The notes: generated by a model from the letters alone, not told the origin. A stretch of DNA of 28,253 nucleotides from an uncultured Clostridia bacterium (GCA_910579415.1 CAJTUY010000025.1:1842-30094), one strand, 5' to 3'; numbered from the stretch's first letter, positions 15,359 to 23,700 are shown. A program made the numbers and translations.

Positions 15359-16250
15359 GGTTGAGCCTGAAAACGAAGGTGAACGTCTTGATAAATTTAT
15401 AGCGGATAACAGTGACATTTCCCGAAGCTATGCTGCAAAATTATGCGATGAAGGGCTTGTTACGATTAACAATAAACCGTTAAAGAAAAAAGACAGGGTA
15501 TCAGGCGGAAGCGAAATTGTGATACAGGTTCCGGAACCGTCAGAATTATCGGTTGAAGGCGAAAATATACCGCTTGATATTGTGTATGAGGACAGTGATA
15601 TAATAGTAGTAAACAAGCCGCAGGGAATGTGTGTTCATCCCGCGCCGGGAAATGAAAGCGGTACGCTTGTAAATGCGCTTATATTTCATTGCGGAAATGA
15701 GTTGTCGGCTATAAACGGAGTTATACGTCCGGGAATTGTTCATAGAATTGATAAGGATACATCGGGTCTTTTGGTAGCAGCGAAAAATAATGATGCACAT
15801 TTAAAACTGTCAGGACAGTTGAAGGAGCGCAAGGCTTTAAGAAAGTATGTAGCTCTTGTCAACGGAAATATAAAGGAGGACAGTGGTACAATAAATAAGC
15901 CTGTTGCAAGAAGTTCTGCCGACAGAAAGAAAATGGCAGTGTCCGTATCCGGACGTGAGGCTGTGACGCATTTTAATGTGTTGGAACGCTTCGGACAGTA
16001 TACGCTTGCGGAGTGCATACTGGAAACGGGCAGAACGCATCAGATACGTGTTCATATGGCTTCGATAGGTCATAGTATTGTCGGTGACCCTGTTTACGGG
16101 ATAAAAAAGGAGAAATTTAAATTATCGGGACAGCTTCTCCATGCTAAGACAATTGGTTTTACACACCCGAGAACAGGGGAAATGATGGAGTTTACGAGTG
16201 AAATTCCGGCTTATTTTGAAAATGTGTTAAAAAAACTGAGGAAATTATAA
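15339..16250 (+). CDS. rluD: RluA/RluD family 23S rRNA pseudouridine synthase
   Basis: The 303-residue protein has an N-terminal S4 domain (about 15-65, RLDKFIADNSDISRSYAAKL) and a pseudouridine synthase domain with the catalytic Asp138 in HRIDKDTSGLLV, and later GRTHQIRVHM and GDPVYG. It isomerises specific uridines in large-subunit rRNA; assignment to the RluD rather than another RluA subgroup is by overall form only. ATG 15339 is chosen because AGAGG at 15328-15332 is six bases upstream and the S4 domain begins directly after; the longer frame from 15285 would overlap lspA by 74 bases. Confidence 0.92.
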   Translation: MEMIIIEVEPENEGERLDKFIADNSDISRSYAAKLCDEGLVTINNKPLKKKDRVSGGSEIVIQVPEPSELSVEGENIPLDIVYEDSDIIVVNKPQGMCVHPAPGNESGTLVNALIFHCGNELSAINGVIRPGIVHRIDKDTSGLLVAAKNNDAHLKLSGQLKERKALRKYVALVNGNIKEDSGTINKPVARSSADRKKMAVSVSGREAVTHFNVLERFGQYTLAECILETGRTHQIRVHMASIGHSIVGDPVYGIKKEKFKLSGQLLHAKTIGFTHPRTGEMMEFTSEIPAYFENVLKKLRKL

Positions 16251-16266
16251 AATTTTAATTAAATTT

Positions 16267-16304
16267 ATACGCTTTTACTTGAATTTTTGCATGGAAAAGC
16301 GTAT
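16267..16304. repeat. Perfect 10-bp inverted repeat around the ddl promoter
   Basis: ATACGCTTTT (16267-16276) and AAAAGCGTAT (16295-16304) are exact reverse complements separated by 18 bases. The left arm ends just before the -35 and the right arm covers the first half of the -10. No T-run follows, so it does not read as a standard terminator; an operator or a leader hairpin are alternatives. Confidence 0.8.
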
Positions 16305-16307
16305 TAT
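16279..16307 (+). promoter_or_regulatory. Sigma-A promoter for ddl
   Basis: TTGAAT at 16279-16284, a 17-base spacer and TATTAT at 16302-16307. Predicted start near 16314, about 28 bases before the ddl ATG. It is embedded in the inverted repeat 16267-16304. Confidence 0.7.
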
Positions 16308-16341
16308 AGTATGTAGATTGAATTAGGGAGTGAAGTACATA

Positions 16342-17397
16342 ATGAAAGAATTGTGTGTTATATTTGGGGGACAATCGCCGGAACACGAAATTTCAAGAAA
16401 GTCAGTAACATCAATTTTAAATAATCTTAATAAGGAAAAATATAATATTACAACGATAGGTATAACAAAAAACGGTGAATGGTATCTTTACGGCGGTGAC
16501 TATTCAAAAATTGAAAATGGTGACTGGGAAAAAGATAGAACAAATAAAAAAGCATTTCTTTCGCCTGACGCTTCTGACAAAGCCATAATTGTTTTTGACG
16601 GAGATACATATTCAAAAATTCGAACAGATGTGATTTTTCCCGTATTGCATGGTGAACATGGTGAGGACGGAACAATTCAGGGTTTATTTGAAATGTCTAA
16701 TGTTCCTTACGTTGGCATGGGAGTAATGGCATCTGCAAATGCAATGGATAAAACATCATCAAAGATAGTTTTTGGAAGCGCCGGTATTCCACAGGCTGAC
16801 TGGGTGGTTGTTTTAAGTACAGATGATGTTGAAATCAAAATGAATGAAATAGAAAAGAAGCTCGGTTATCCGTGCTTTGTCAAGCCTGCGCGTACAGGCT
16901 CGTCTGTCGGTGTAGGCAAGGCTCATAATCGTGTTGAATTGGAATCTGCGCTTATGAATGCTGCGAAGTTTGACAGAAAAATACTTGTTGAGGAGCATAT
17001 AGACGGACATGAGGTTGAGTGCGCCGTTTTGGGCAATGAAAATCCGAAAGCCGCAACGGTAGGCGAGATTATGCCGACTGTTGAATTTTATGATTTTGAC
17101 GCTAAGTATAACGATAATTCCACAAAGCTTCAGATACCTGCGGATTTGCCGGCGGAAACGATAGAAAAAATAAGAGAATATGCAGTAAGAGCGTTTAAAG
17201 CGTTGGACGGAAGCGGACTTTCAAGGGTTGATTTTTTTGTAAAGCACAGTGACGGAAGCGTTGTGCTTAATGAAATCAATACACTTCCCGGATTTACGAA
17301 TATTAGTATGTATCCTAAGCTTTGGGGTGCATCGGGGATAGAATACAGCGAGCTTCTTGACAGACTGATTGAGCTTGCGGAAAAGAGAGTAAGATAA
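16342..17397 (+). CDS. ddl: D-alanine--D-alanine ligase
   Basis: The 351-residue ATP-grasp enzyme opens ELCVIFGGQSPEHEISRKS, has HGEHGEDGTIQG, the ATP-binding segment FVKPARTGSSVGVGKA, EEHIDGHEVECAVLG and the closing VVLNEINTLPGFTNISMYPK. It makes the D-Ala-D-Ala dipeptide for peptidoglycan. The loop FYDFDAKY has the tyrosine type expected of D-Ala-D-Ala enzymes rather than vancomycin-resistance D-Lac ligases. ATG 16342 is preferred with AGGGAG at 16325-16330; GTG 16330 overlaps that site. murI starts in its stop codon, so the two wall enzymes are coupled. Confidence 0.96.
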   Translation: MKELCVIFGGQSPEHEISRKSVTSILNNLNKEKYNITTIGITKNGEWYLYGGDYSKIENGDWEKDRTNKKAFLSPDASDKAIIVFDGDTYSKIRTDVIFPVLHGEHGEDGTIQGLFEMSNVPYVGMGVMASANAMDKTSSKIVFGSAGIPQADWVVVLSTDDVEIKMNEIEKKLGYPCFVKPARTGSSVGVGKAHNRVELESALMNAAKFDRKILVEEHIDGHEVECAVLGNENPKAATVGEIMPTVEFYDFDAKYNDNSTKLQIPADLPAETIEKIREYAVRAFKALDGSGLSRVDFFVKHSDGSVVLNEINTLPGFTNISMYPKLWGASGIEYSELLDRLIELAEKRVR

Positions 17398-18206
17398 TGA
17401 ATAATAAGAGTATCGGTGTTTTTGATTCCGGACTTGGAGGTCTTACGGCTGTTAAGCAGATAATGCAGGAACTTCCCAATGAAAGCATTATATATTTCGG
17501 GGATACGGGAAGAGTGCCTTACGGTACGCGTTCGCGTGAAACTATTTTAAAATATACGCGCGGCGATATTCGTTTTTTGCAGACATTTGATGTAAAAGTC
17601 ATAGTAATCGCTTGCGGAACGGCAAGCTCTGCGGCGCTGCCAATGATTAAGGATGAATTTGACGTGCCGATAGTAGGCGTTATAGACGCTGCTGTATATG
17701 CAGCCGTGAGAGCAACAAAAAATAAAAAAATAGGTGTAATAGGCACGTCAGGTACAATAAAAAGCGGAGAATATGAAAAACAGATACATGAATATGACAG
17801 TAAAATGCAGGTATTTGCAAGAGCATGTCCCATGTTTGTACCGCTTGTGGAAAACGGCTATTTTGATACTCCGGTAACAAAACTTATTGTAGAGGAATAT
17901 CTTGAGGAAATACGAGCGGAAGGTATTGACACGCTGATTTTAGGTTGTACGCATTATCCTCTTTTGGAAAAGGTAATAGGAGAATATATGGGTAAGGACG
18001 TTACACTGATAAATTCCGGCGCTGAGGTGGCAAAATACCTTAAAAAGAAGCTTGACAGCGATATGGCGCACAGTGAAAAAACAGATGAAAACAGATACAG
18101 ATATTATGTAAGTGATGATATATCAAGTTTTGAGGAACTCGGCGGAATATTCCTTGAAAGAGAAATTAACGGACAGGTGAGCAAGATTGACATTGAAAAA
18201 TACTGA
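17397..18206 (+). CDS. murI: Glutamate racemase
   Basis: The 269-residue protein has the racemase features FDSGLGGLT at 9-17 (D10, S11), FGDTGRVPYGTRS, the first catalytic Cys73 in IACGTASS, and the second Cys184 in LGCTHYPLL. It supplies D-glutamate for peptidoglycan. The residue after Cys73 is glycine, where the better-known enzymes have asparagine (CNTA). The ATG at 17397 shares one base with the ddl TAA. The next gene begins within its last 20 bases. Placement with ddl gives a compact D-amino acid unit. Confidence 0.95.
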   Translation: MNNKSIGVFDSGLGGLTAVKQIMQELPNESIIYFGDTGRVPYGTRSRETILKYTRGDIRFLQTFDVKVIVIACGTASSAALPMIKDEFDVPIVGVIDAAVYAAVRATKNKKIGVIGTSGTIKSGEYEKQIHEYDSKMQVFARACPMFVPLVENGYFDTPVTKLIVEEYLEEIRAEGIDTLILGCTHYPLLEKVIGEYMGKDVTLINSGAEVAKYLKKKLDSDMAHSEKTDENRYRYYVSDDISSFEELGGIFLEREINGQVSKIDIEKY

Positions 18207-18612
18207 TAGCAAATACATAATTAAGGTTACAAATAAGCAGACAGTTGATAATCAGACAGATACAATAACAGAAACTGCGTACGGCAGCTTTTATGAAAAA
18301 AACGGCAAGCAGTATATATTGTATAAGACAGAAAGCGAAGGTGACAGGACATCTGTTATAATCAGAATTGACAGAGATTTTGTTTCCATAAAGCGAAGCG
18401 GGGCGGTTGAAACGTCTATGGAATACAGAATAGGCGCAGGACGGAGATTTTTATATAGGATGCCCTACGGAACAATTGAAATGGAGCTTGAAACACAGAA
18501 GATTTTATCAGACCTTACTGAAAACGGAGGCAGAATAGAGCTGGTATATACGCTTTCAATTCAGGGGGAAAAATATTTTAATAATACTGAAATAACAGTA
18601 GACAAGAGGTAA
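18187..18612 (+). CDS. DUF1934 (YwiB-like) small beta-barrel protein
   Basis: The 141-residue protein has the DUF1934 pattern: alternating beta-strand-like segments, YGSFYEKNGKQYILYK, RIDRDFVSIKRSG and YRMPYGTIEMELETQKI, ending in LVYTLSIQGE. B. subtilis YwiB belongs to this family; structures resemble lipocalin-like barrels, and the function is unknown. TTG 18187 is favoured because AGGTGA at 18175-18180 is six bases upstream; TTG 18193 is possible. The start lies inside murI, and ctpA follows four bases after its stop, so it belongs to the wall operon. No signal peptide is visible, so it is probably cytoplasmic. Confidence 0.8.
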   Translation: MTLKNTDSKYIIKVTNKQTVDNQTDTITETAYGSFYEKNGKQYILYKTESEGDRTSVIIRIDRDFVSIKRSGAVETSMEYRIGAGRRFLYRMPYGTIEMELETQKILSDLTENGGRIELVYTLSIQGEKYFNNTEITVDKR

Positions 18613-18616
18613 CGAT

Positions 18617-20065
18617 ATGAAATTAAAAAAATTAACGGCAGTAATAATATCTTTAACTGTAACTTTTTCAGCATACTCAGCGTTTGCCGCACCAGAAGAA
18701 ACGGAATACAGCGGTGAATTTAATGTGTACAGAAGTATAATAGATTTTATTGCAGAAAATTATATAGATGATTCATATAACAGTAATGATATTATGTTAA
18801 AAGGGTTGTCGGAGGCACTGGAATATAATGAACCGCTTTTGATTGAGATTTTGAAGGCAACACTTGAAAGTATGGACGATTACAGTGAATTTTACACTGC
18901 GGAGGAATTTAAACAATTTCAGGAACGTATAAATAAGACATTTTACGGCATAGGAGTATCAGTCAGACAGACTGAAGAGGGATATGTTGAAATTGTAGGA
19001 TTTACAGAGGGAAATGATAATGCGCAGAAGGCAGGCTTTATGGTCGGTGATAAGATTATAAAGGTCAACGGCGATGACGTTACGGGACTGGGCTTGCAGG
19101 CTGTGTGCGACAGGCTGATAGGAGAGGAGGGAACTACTGTTTCAGTAACTGTTCAGCGCGATAATACAAAGGTTGAATTAACAGCTCCGCGTGTAGCGGT
19201 AAATGATAATACGGTTGCAGGTGCTGTTTTAAAAGGTAATATAGGTTATATTCAGATAATTACTTTTGGCGCAAGAACTTCGGATGAGTTTGCGGAACAG
19301 CTGGATGTAATGCGTGAAAAGGGTGTAAAAAAGATTATACTTGACCTTAGAAATAACGGTGGAGGAATACTTACTGCGGCAACAAACATAGCCAAAATGA
19401 TTGTGCCTAAAGGTAAAATTATAGACGTAAAGTACAGACAGCCTGAATATAACCTTACATATAATTCAACTTTGGACAAGAAGGAGTTTGATTTTACAGT
19501 TCTTGTAAATGAGCATACCGCATCATCTTCCGAGATACTTGCAAGTGCAATACAGGATTCAGGGGCAGGAAAAATTGTAGGTGAAAAGACATACGGCAAG
19601 GCAGTTATTCAGAATACGTATACAATGAAAAATGCTGCAATTAAGCTGACTGTCGGCAGATATATCACAAGAAACGGCAATGAAATAAATAATGTTGGCA
19701 TAAAGCCTGATGTAGAGGTTAAAGATACCGTTAGCGGACTTGATATGTCGCAGTATACACCATTTGATTTTACGGAACGTGTTTCGCTTGGAGGCAGAAG
19801 CAAGAATGTTAAGTCAGCGAAGGAAAAACTTGGAATGCTTGGAATATATAAGGGTGAAACCGAAAGCGATATGTTGAACAAGGAGCTTAAAAGCGCTCTG
19901 AAAGAGTTTCAGCGTCAGAATGATATTATTTCATACGGTGTGCTGGATATAGTAACACAGCAGGCTATTGATAATGCAATGTCGAAGATAAAAATAAGTG
20001 ATGATAAGCAATTTGAAACTGCATATACGCTTCTTGGCGGAAACATTGATGATTTGGACAAATAA
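18617..20065 (+). CDS. ctpA: Secreted S41 carboxy-terminal processing protease with PDZ and peptidoglycan-binding domains
   Basis: The 482-residue protein has a signal peptide (KLKK, hydrophobic 8-20, likely cut after SAFA at about 24). Residues 95-185 hold a PDZ domain, and 195-375 the S41 protease core with LRNNGGG at 244-250. By alignment with the Prc family, the Ser-Lys pair is S303 in NEHTASSSE and K328 in GEKTYGK, 25 residues apart as in E. coli Prc. Residues 395-455 look like a PG_binding_1 domain. It probably trims secreted or wall proteins at the cell surface. A relation to sporulation CtpB is possible. AGAGGT lies just before the ATG. It ends the operon at a strong terminator. Confidence 0.93.
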   Translation: MKLKKLTAVIISLTVTFSAYSAFAAPEETEYSGEFNVYRSIIDFIAENYIDDSYNSNDIMLKGLSEALEYNEPLLIEILKATLESMDDYSEFYTAEEFKQFQERINKTFYGIGVSVRQTEEGYVEIVGFTEGNDNAQKAGFMVGDKIIKVNGDDVTGLGLQAVCDRLIGEEGTTVSVTVQRDNTKVELTAPRVAVNDNTVAGAVLKGNIGYIQIITFGARTSDEFAEQLDVMREKGVKKIILDLRNNGGGILTAATNIAKMIVPKGKIIDVKYRQPEYNLTYNSTLDKKEFDFTVLVNEHTASSSEILASAIQDSGAGKIVGEKTYGKAVIQNTYTMKNAAIKLTVGRYITRNGNEINNVGIKPDVEVKDTVSGLDMSQYTPFDFTERVSLGGRSKNVKSAKEKLGMLGIYKGETESDMLNKELKSALKEFQRQNDIISYGVLDIVTQQAIDNAMSKIKISDDKQFETAYTLLGGNIDDLDK

Positions 20066-20084
20066 AAATCATATGAAATACAAA

Positions 20085-20119
20085 ACAAACCGCATATTTA
20101 TGCGGTTTGTTCCTTTTTT
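20085..20119. terminator. Bidirectional terminator between ctpA and tRNA-Leu
   Basis: ACAAACCGCATA (20085-20096) pairs perfectly with TATGCGGTTTGT (20099-20110), a 12-bp stem. On the + strand it is followed by CC and TTTTTT; on the - strand by TTTTGTATTT. It serves ctpA and the convergent tRNA gene. Confidence 0.9.
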
Positions 20120-20203
20120 GGTGCGGATAACAGGACTTGAACCTGCACGGGTCGCCCCACATGAACCTGAATCATGCGCGTCTGCCAATTCCGCCATATC
20201 CGC
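20119..20203 (-). tRNA. tRNA-Leu(CAG)
   Basis: On the - strand the acceptor GCGGATA pairs with TATCCGC, followed by A and an encoded CCA. The D arm reads GGCGGAATTGGCAGACGC, typical for leucine tRNAs. The anticodon stem CATGA/TCATG holds the loop TTCAGGT, giving anticodon CAG (codon CUG). A short variable arm (GTGGGGCGACCC region) and the T loop GGTTCAAGTCC follow. Length is 85 with CCA. Confidence 0.95.
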
Positions 20204-20214
20204 TTGACTAAATT

Positions 20215-20243
20215 ATTATACCAAAATAAGCACAAAAAAGCAA
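20215..20243 (-). promoter_or_regulatory. Promoter for tRNA-Leu
   Basis: On the - strand, TTGCTT (20243-20238), a 17-base spacer and TATAAT (20220-20215) preceded by TGG (extended -10). The predicted start is a few bases before the tRNA 5' end. Confidence 0.75.
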
Positions 20244-20316
20244 TACCTAAAGTAAAAAAACTTATAATCCTGTGAAATTTAATAAAGTTCTCGTCTAAAC
20301 AGACAAAAAGCAAGTA

Positions 20317-20368
20317 TATTTTTTGCACAAAACTAACAAATTTTATTTGCGGCACTTTATTTTTTGCA
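20317..20368 (+). repeat. Direct repeat TATTTTTTGCA upstream of the symporter
   Basis: Exact copies at 20317-20327 and 20358-20368, start to start 41 bases, about four helical turns. A related TTTATTTGCGGCA lies between at 20342-20354. They lie 100-150 bases upstream of the symporter start; role unknown, and AT-rich chance similarity is possible. Confidence 0.5.
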
Positions 20369-20466
20369 GGTAATGTAGTAAAATTATACAAGTAGAAAAG
20401 TAGCACAGTAATCCGCAATAATATTGGGGATAAGGCAAAACAAGAAAAACGGGAGGACGGATAAAA

Positions 20467-22044
20467 ATGGAACAAAATTTACATCAAACACAAACGGTAA
20501 CTGTCATTGCGCTTATACTTTTTGCACTGATAATGGTAGCGATAGGCATAATCAGCACAAGAAAGACAAAGACAATGGACGGTTTTTTACTGGGCAGCAG
20601 AAAAATCGGTGCATGGGTCAGCGCTTTTGCGTATGGCACATCTTATTTTTCAGCTGTTATTTTTGTGGGCTATGCAGGTCAGCATGGCTGGAATATAGGT
20701 TTGGGCAGCATATGGATAGGCATAGGCAATGCTGTAATCGGCTGCCTTTTAGCATGGATTTTACTTGCGCGCCGTACGCGTACAATGACACATACCTTAA
20801 AATCAAAGACAATGCCTGAATTTTTTGAAGGACGTTATTCATCATCTGCAATGAAGATTTTTGCGGCAGTAATCATATTTGTATTTTTAGTACCGTATTC
20901 GGCGGCTGTTTATAAGGGACTGGGTTCAATGTTTACCACTATTTTCCCGACAGTATCTGTAAACATGTGGATGTTGGTAATAGCGGTGCTTACTGCTATT
21001 TATCTCGTACTTGGCGGATATGTTGCTACCGCATATACTGATTTTGTGCAGGGAATAATTATGATTATAGGTGTATTTGCAATGGTTATTGCGCTTATTA
21101 AGACTCCTGCTGTCGGAGGGTTTTCAAACTTTCTCGGTAATCTTGGAGCTGTTGCGGACAATGGCGATGGGATTACAGGCGCCCAGCTTACAAGCATATG
21201 GGGCGGAAGCAGCTGGAAATTCCTATGCGTAAACATTCTTCTTACAAGTTTCGGTACATGGGGACTTCCACAGATGGTAAATAAGTATTATGCAATCAAA
21301 GATAAGAAGGCAATACAGAAAGCAACGGTAATTTCAACAGTGTTTGCCCTTATTATAGGAGCAGGTGCGTACTTTGTAGGCTCACTGTCAAGACTTGTTC
21401 TTAACAATAAGCTTCCTGAGGGCGGTGTTGACTCTGTTATACCTAACACATTACTGACAGCACTCGGTGACCCGAACATTATAACTACAATTATTCTTGC
21501 GGTAATTCTTATACTTTTACTCTCAGCGTCTATGTCCACATTGTCATCAATTGTGCTTTCTTCATCATCTGCAATTTCAGTAGACCTGGTGCCTGCGGTG
21601 AAGAAAAATTATAATGATAAAAATCAAATGCTTTTAACAAGAGCGTTATGTCTTCTGTTTGTGGCGTTGTCATACATATTTGCAACAAGTAATATTACGA
21701 TTATCGTAAATATTATGTCCTTCAGTTGGGGTATTGTATCAGGTTGTTTCATAGGCCCGTATGTATGGGGAATTTACTCAAAGAAAACAACAAAAGCAGG
21801 CGCATGGGCGGGTATGCTCTGCGGTTTTCTGATGGTAGCTGTAACTACCATTGTTCTTACCGCATTAAATGCCGGCACTGCCGATACGCTTTATGAAGCA
21901 TTTAAGCTTGCGGCAAAGAAAGCGCCTGAAATGGGTGTTGCGGCAATGGCAGTGTCAATTATAGTTGTACCGCTTGTTTCAATGTTCACAAAGAAGTATG
22001 ACAAGCAGTTTGTTGAAAGCGTATTTACTGAAAAAGCTGAATAA
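20467..22044 (+). CDS. Sodium:solute symporter (SSF family)
   Basis: The 525-residue protein has about 13 hydrophobic segments. SSF features are TMDGFLLGSRKIGAWVSAFAYGTSYFSA near residues 38-65, YLVLGGYVATAYTDFVQGIIM at about 179-199, and a C-terminal SWGIVSGCFIGPYVWGIYSKK. The family takes up solutes such as proline, pantothenate, acetate or sugars with sodium. The LGG-TDFVQG core fits the organic acid and amino acid branches, but the substrate is not decided. GGGAGG is ten bases before the ATG. An acyl-CoA synthetase follows 19 bases after its stop, so I infer that the symporter imports the acid which that enzyme activates. Confidence 0.9.
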   Translation: MEQNLHQTQTVTVIALILFALIMVAIGIISTRKTKTMDGFLLGSRKIGAWVSAFAYGTSYFSAVIFVGYAGQHGWNIGLGSIWIGIGNAVIGCLLAWILLARRTRTMTHTLKSKTMPEFFEGRYSSSAMKIFAAVIIFVFLVPYSAAVYKGLGSMFTTIFPTVSVNMWMLVIAVLTAIYLVLGGYVATAYTDFVQGIIMIIGVFAMVIALIKTPAVGGFSNFLGNLGAVADNGDGITGAQLTSIWGGSSWKFLCVNILLTSFGTWGLPQMVNKYYAIKDKKAIQKATVISTVFALIIGAGAYFVGSLSRLVLNNKLPEGGVDSVIPNTLLTALGDPNIITTIILAVILILLLSASMSTLSSIVLSSSSAISVDLVPAVKKNYNDKNQMLLTRALCLLFVALSYIFATSNITIIVNIMSFSWGIVSGCFIGPYVWGIYSKKTTKAGAWAGMLCGFLMVAVTTIVLTALNAGTADTLYEAFKLAAKKAPEMGVAAMAVSIIVVPLVSMFTKKYDKQFVESVFTEKAE

Positions 22045-22063
22045 AGCAAGGAGATAATTTAAA

Positions 22064-23698
22064 ATGCCAATTACTGAACTACTTGAACGAAATGCAAAAT
22101 CCTTCGGTGATGATATAAGCCTTGTGGAGATAAATCCAAAGATAATGGAGCATGCGAAGGTCACATGGAGGGAATATTCTCTTATTGAAACAAACCCAAT
22201 GGAAGCAGGGCGTACTGAAATTACATGGCAGGAATTTGACAAACGGGCAAACCGTTTTGCAAATTTACTTTTAAGCAGGGGAATAAATAAGGGAGATAAG
22301 GTAGCGATACTTTTAATGAATTGCCTTGAATGGCTTCCGATTTACTTTGGTATTTTAAAGGCAGGCGCTATTGCAGTGCCTCTTAATTACCGCTATACTG
22401 CTGAAGAAATTAAATATTGTCTGGAACTTGCTGAAGCTGATGTGCTTGTTTTCGGACCCGAATTTATAGGCAGAATAGAGGAAATTTATGAAAAAATTCC
22501 GGGAGTACGTCAGACATTTTATGTCGGACAAGCATGTCCTACTTTTGCGGAAAGCTATGACTATCTTGTAAAGTTTATGCGTTCAATTGCTCCTGAGGTG
22601 GAAATTGATGATAATGATTATGCTGCGATTTATTTTTCGTCAGGTACGACAGGATTTCCGAAAGCTATTCTGCATAAGCATCAAAGTCTTATGCATTCAT
22701 GCAAGGTTGAGCAAAACCATCACGGACAGCAAAAAGACGACGTGTTTTTGTGTATTCCTCCGCTCTATCATACGGGCGCTAAAATGCACTGGTTCGGAAG
22801 TCTTATTTCGGGAGGCAAAGCAGTGCTGTTAAAAGGTATAAAGCCTGAATGGATTTTACGGGCTGTATCGGAAGAGGAGTGTACCATAGTATGGCTTCTT
22901 GTACCGTGGGCGCAGGATATACTTGACGCAATTGAAAGCGGTGAAATCAATCTTGACAAATATCAGCTCAGTCAATGGAGGCTTATGCATATAGGTGCGC
23001 AGCCTGTACCGCCGAGCCTTATAAAACGTTGGAAAAAGTATTTTCCGAATCATCAGTATGATACAAATTACGGACTAAGCGAGTCTATCGGACCGGGATG
23101 CGTACATTTGGGTGTCAATAACATTCATAAGGTGGGAGCTATCGGTATAGCAGGCTATGGATGGGAAGTAAAAATTATAGATAAGGACGGTAATAGTGTA
23201 AAACGCGGTGAGGTTGGTGAACTTTGCGTAAAGGGACCGGGTGTTATGACTTGTTACTACAATGATAAGAAGGCAACCGATGAGGTTTTGAAGGACGGAT
23301 GGCTTTTAACGGGAGATGTGGCTCAGGAGGATGAAGACGGCTTTATTTATCTTGTGGACAGGGCAAAAGATGTTATCATATCAGGCGGTGAGAATATATA
23401 TCCTGTTCAGATAGAGGACTTTTTGCGAAAGCATAGTTCAATAAAGGATGTTGCCGTTATCGGACTTCCCGATAAGCGTTTGGGTGAGATTACTGCGGCA
23501 ATCATAGAATTGAAATCAGGACATTCATGTACGGAAGATGAAATTAACGACTTCTGCTCAGAATTGCCGCGTTATAAGCGTCCGCATAAAATTATATTTG
23601 CAGATGTACCGAGAAATCCGACCGGTAAAATAGAAAAACCAAAGCTTCGTGAAAGATATTGCGGAGAAAGTCTGGTAAAAGCACAGATAGAGAAATAG
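22064..23698 (+). CDS. Acyl-CoA synthetase (class I adenylate-forming, AMP-binding family)
   Basis: The 544-residue enzyme activates a carboxylic acid with ATP and joins it to CoA. Motifs: SSGTTGFPKA (about 194-203), PPLYHTGA, NYGLSES, LTGDVAQEDEDGFIYLVDRAKD, SGGENIYP and PTGKIEKPKL with the C-terminal catalytic lysine. Residues 20-39 and 40-59 form a tandem duplication that includes TWREY and TWQEF. The acid substrate is not told by the sequence; medium-chain, aromatic or bile acid ligases share these motifs. AGGAG at 22049-22053 precedes the ATG. It is the second gene of a unit with the SSF symporter and ends at a strong terminator. Confidence 0.9.
   Translation: MPITELLERNAKSFGDDISLVEINPKIMEHAKVTWREYSLIETNPMEAGRTEITWQEFDKRANRFANLLLSRGINKGDKVAILLMNCLEWLPIYFGILKAGAIAVPLNYRYTAEEIKYCLELAEADVLVFGPEFIGRIEEIYEKIPGVRQTFYVGQACPTFAESYDYLVKFMRSIAPEVEIDDNDYAAIYFSSGTTGFPKAILHKHQSLMHSCKVEQNHHGQQKDDVFLCIPPLYHTGAKMHWFGSLISGGKAVLLKGIKPEWILRAVSEEECTIVWLLVPWAQDILDAIESGEINLDKYQLSQWRLMHIGAQPVPPSLIKRWKKYFPNHQYDTNYGLSESIGPGCVHLGVNNIHKVGAIGIAGYGWEVKIIDKDGNSVKRGEVGELCVKGPGVMTCYYNDKKATDEVLKDGWLLTGDVAQEDEDGFIYLVDRAKDVIISGGENIYPVQIEDFLRKHSSIKDVAVIGLPDKRLGEITAAIIELKSGHSCTEDEINDFCSELPRYKRPHKIIFADVPRNPTGKIEKPKLRERYCGESLVKAQIEK
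22121..22240 (+). repeat. 60-bp tandem duplication in the acyl-CoA synthetase gene
   Basis: Copy 1 is 22121-22180 and copy 2 is 22181-22240, in frame. The two 20-residue units share L, E, N-P, T-W and E at matching places, with V/I, V/I, R/Q and Y/F as conservative changes. By hand count 34 of 60 bases agree. The second copy leads into the usual FDKRANRFA motif of the family. Confidence 0.7.
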
Positions 23699-23700
23699 TA

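Larger units (their letters stand above)
20204..20466. other. Divergent intergenic region between tRNA-Leu and the SSF symporter gene
   Basis: This 263-base gap holds the tRNA promoter on the - strand, a small GTCT-AAAC-AGAC hairpin near 20293-20304, and two direct copies of TATTTTTTGCA. A possible + strand promoter is TTTTGC (20362-20367) with TATACA (20385-20390), 17 bases apart, which is weak. GGGAGG at 20451-20456 is the ribosome binding site for the symporter. I see no open reading frame or riboswitch fold. Confidence 0.5.

Noticed and set aside
20204..20466. Search for a riboswitch or T-box leader upstream of the symporter
   Set aside because: No conserved T-box core, no long alternating stems and no terminator before the gene.
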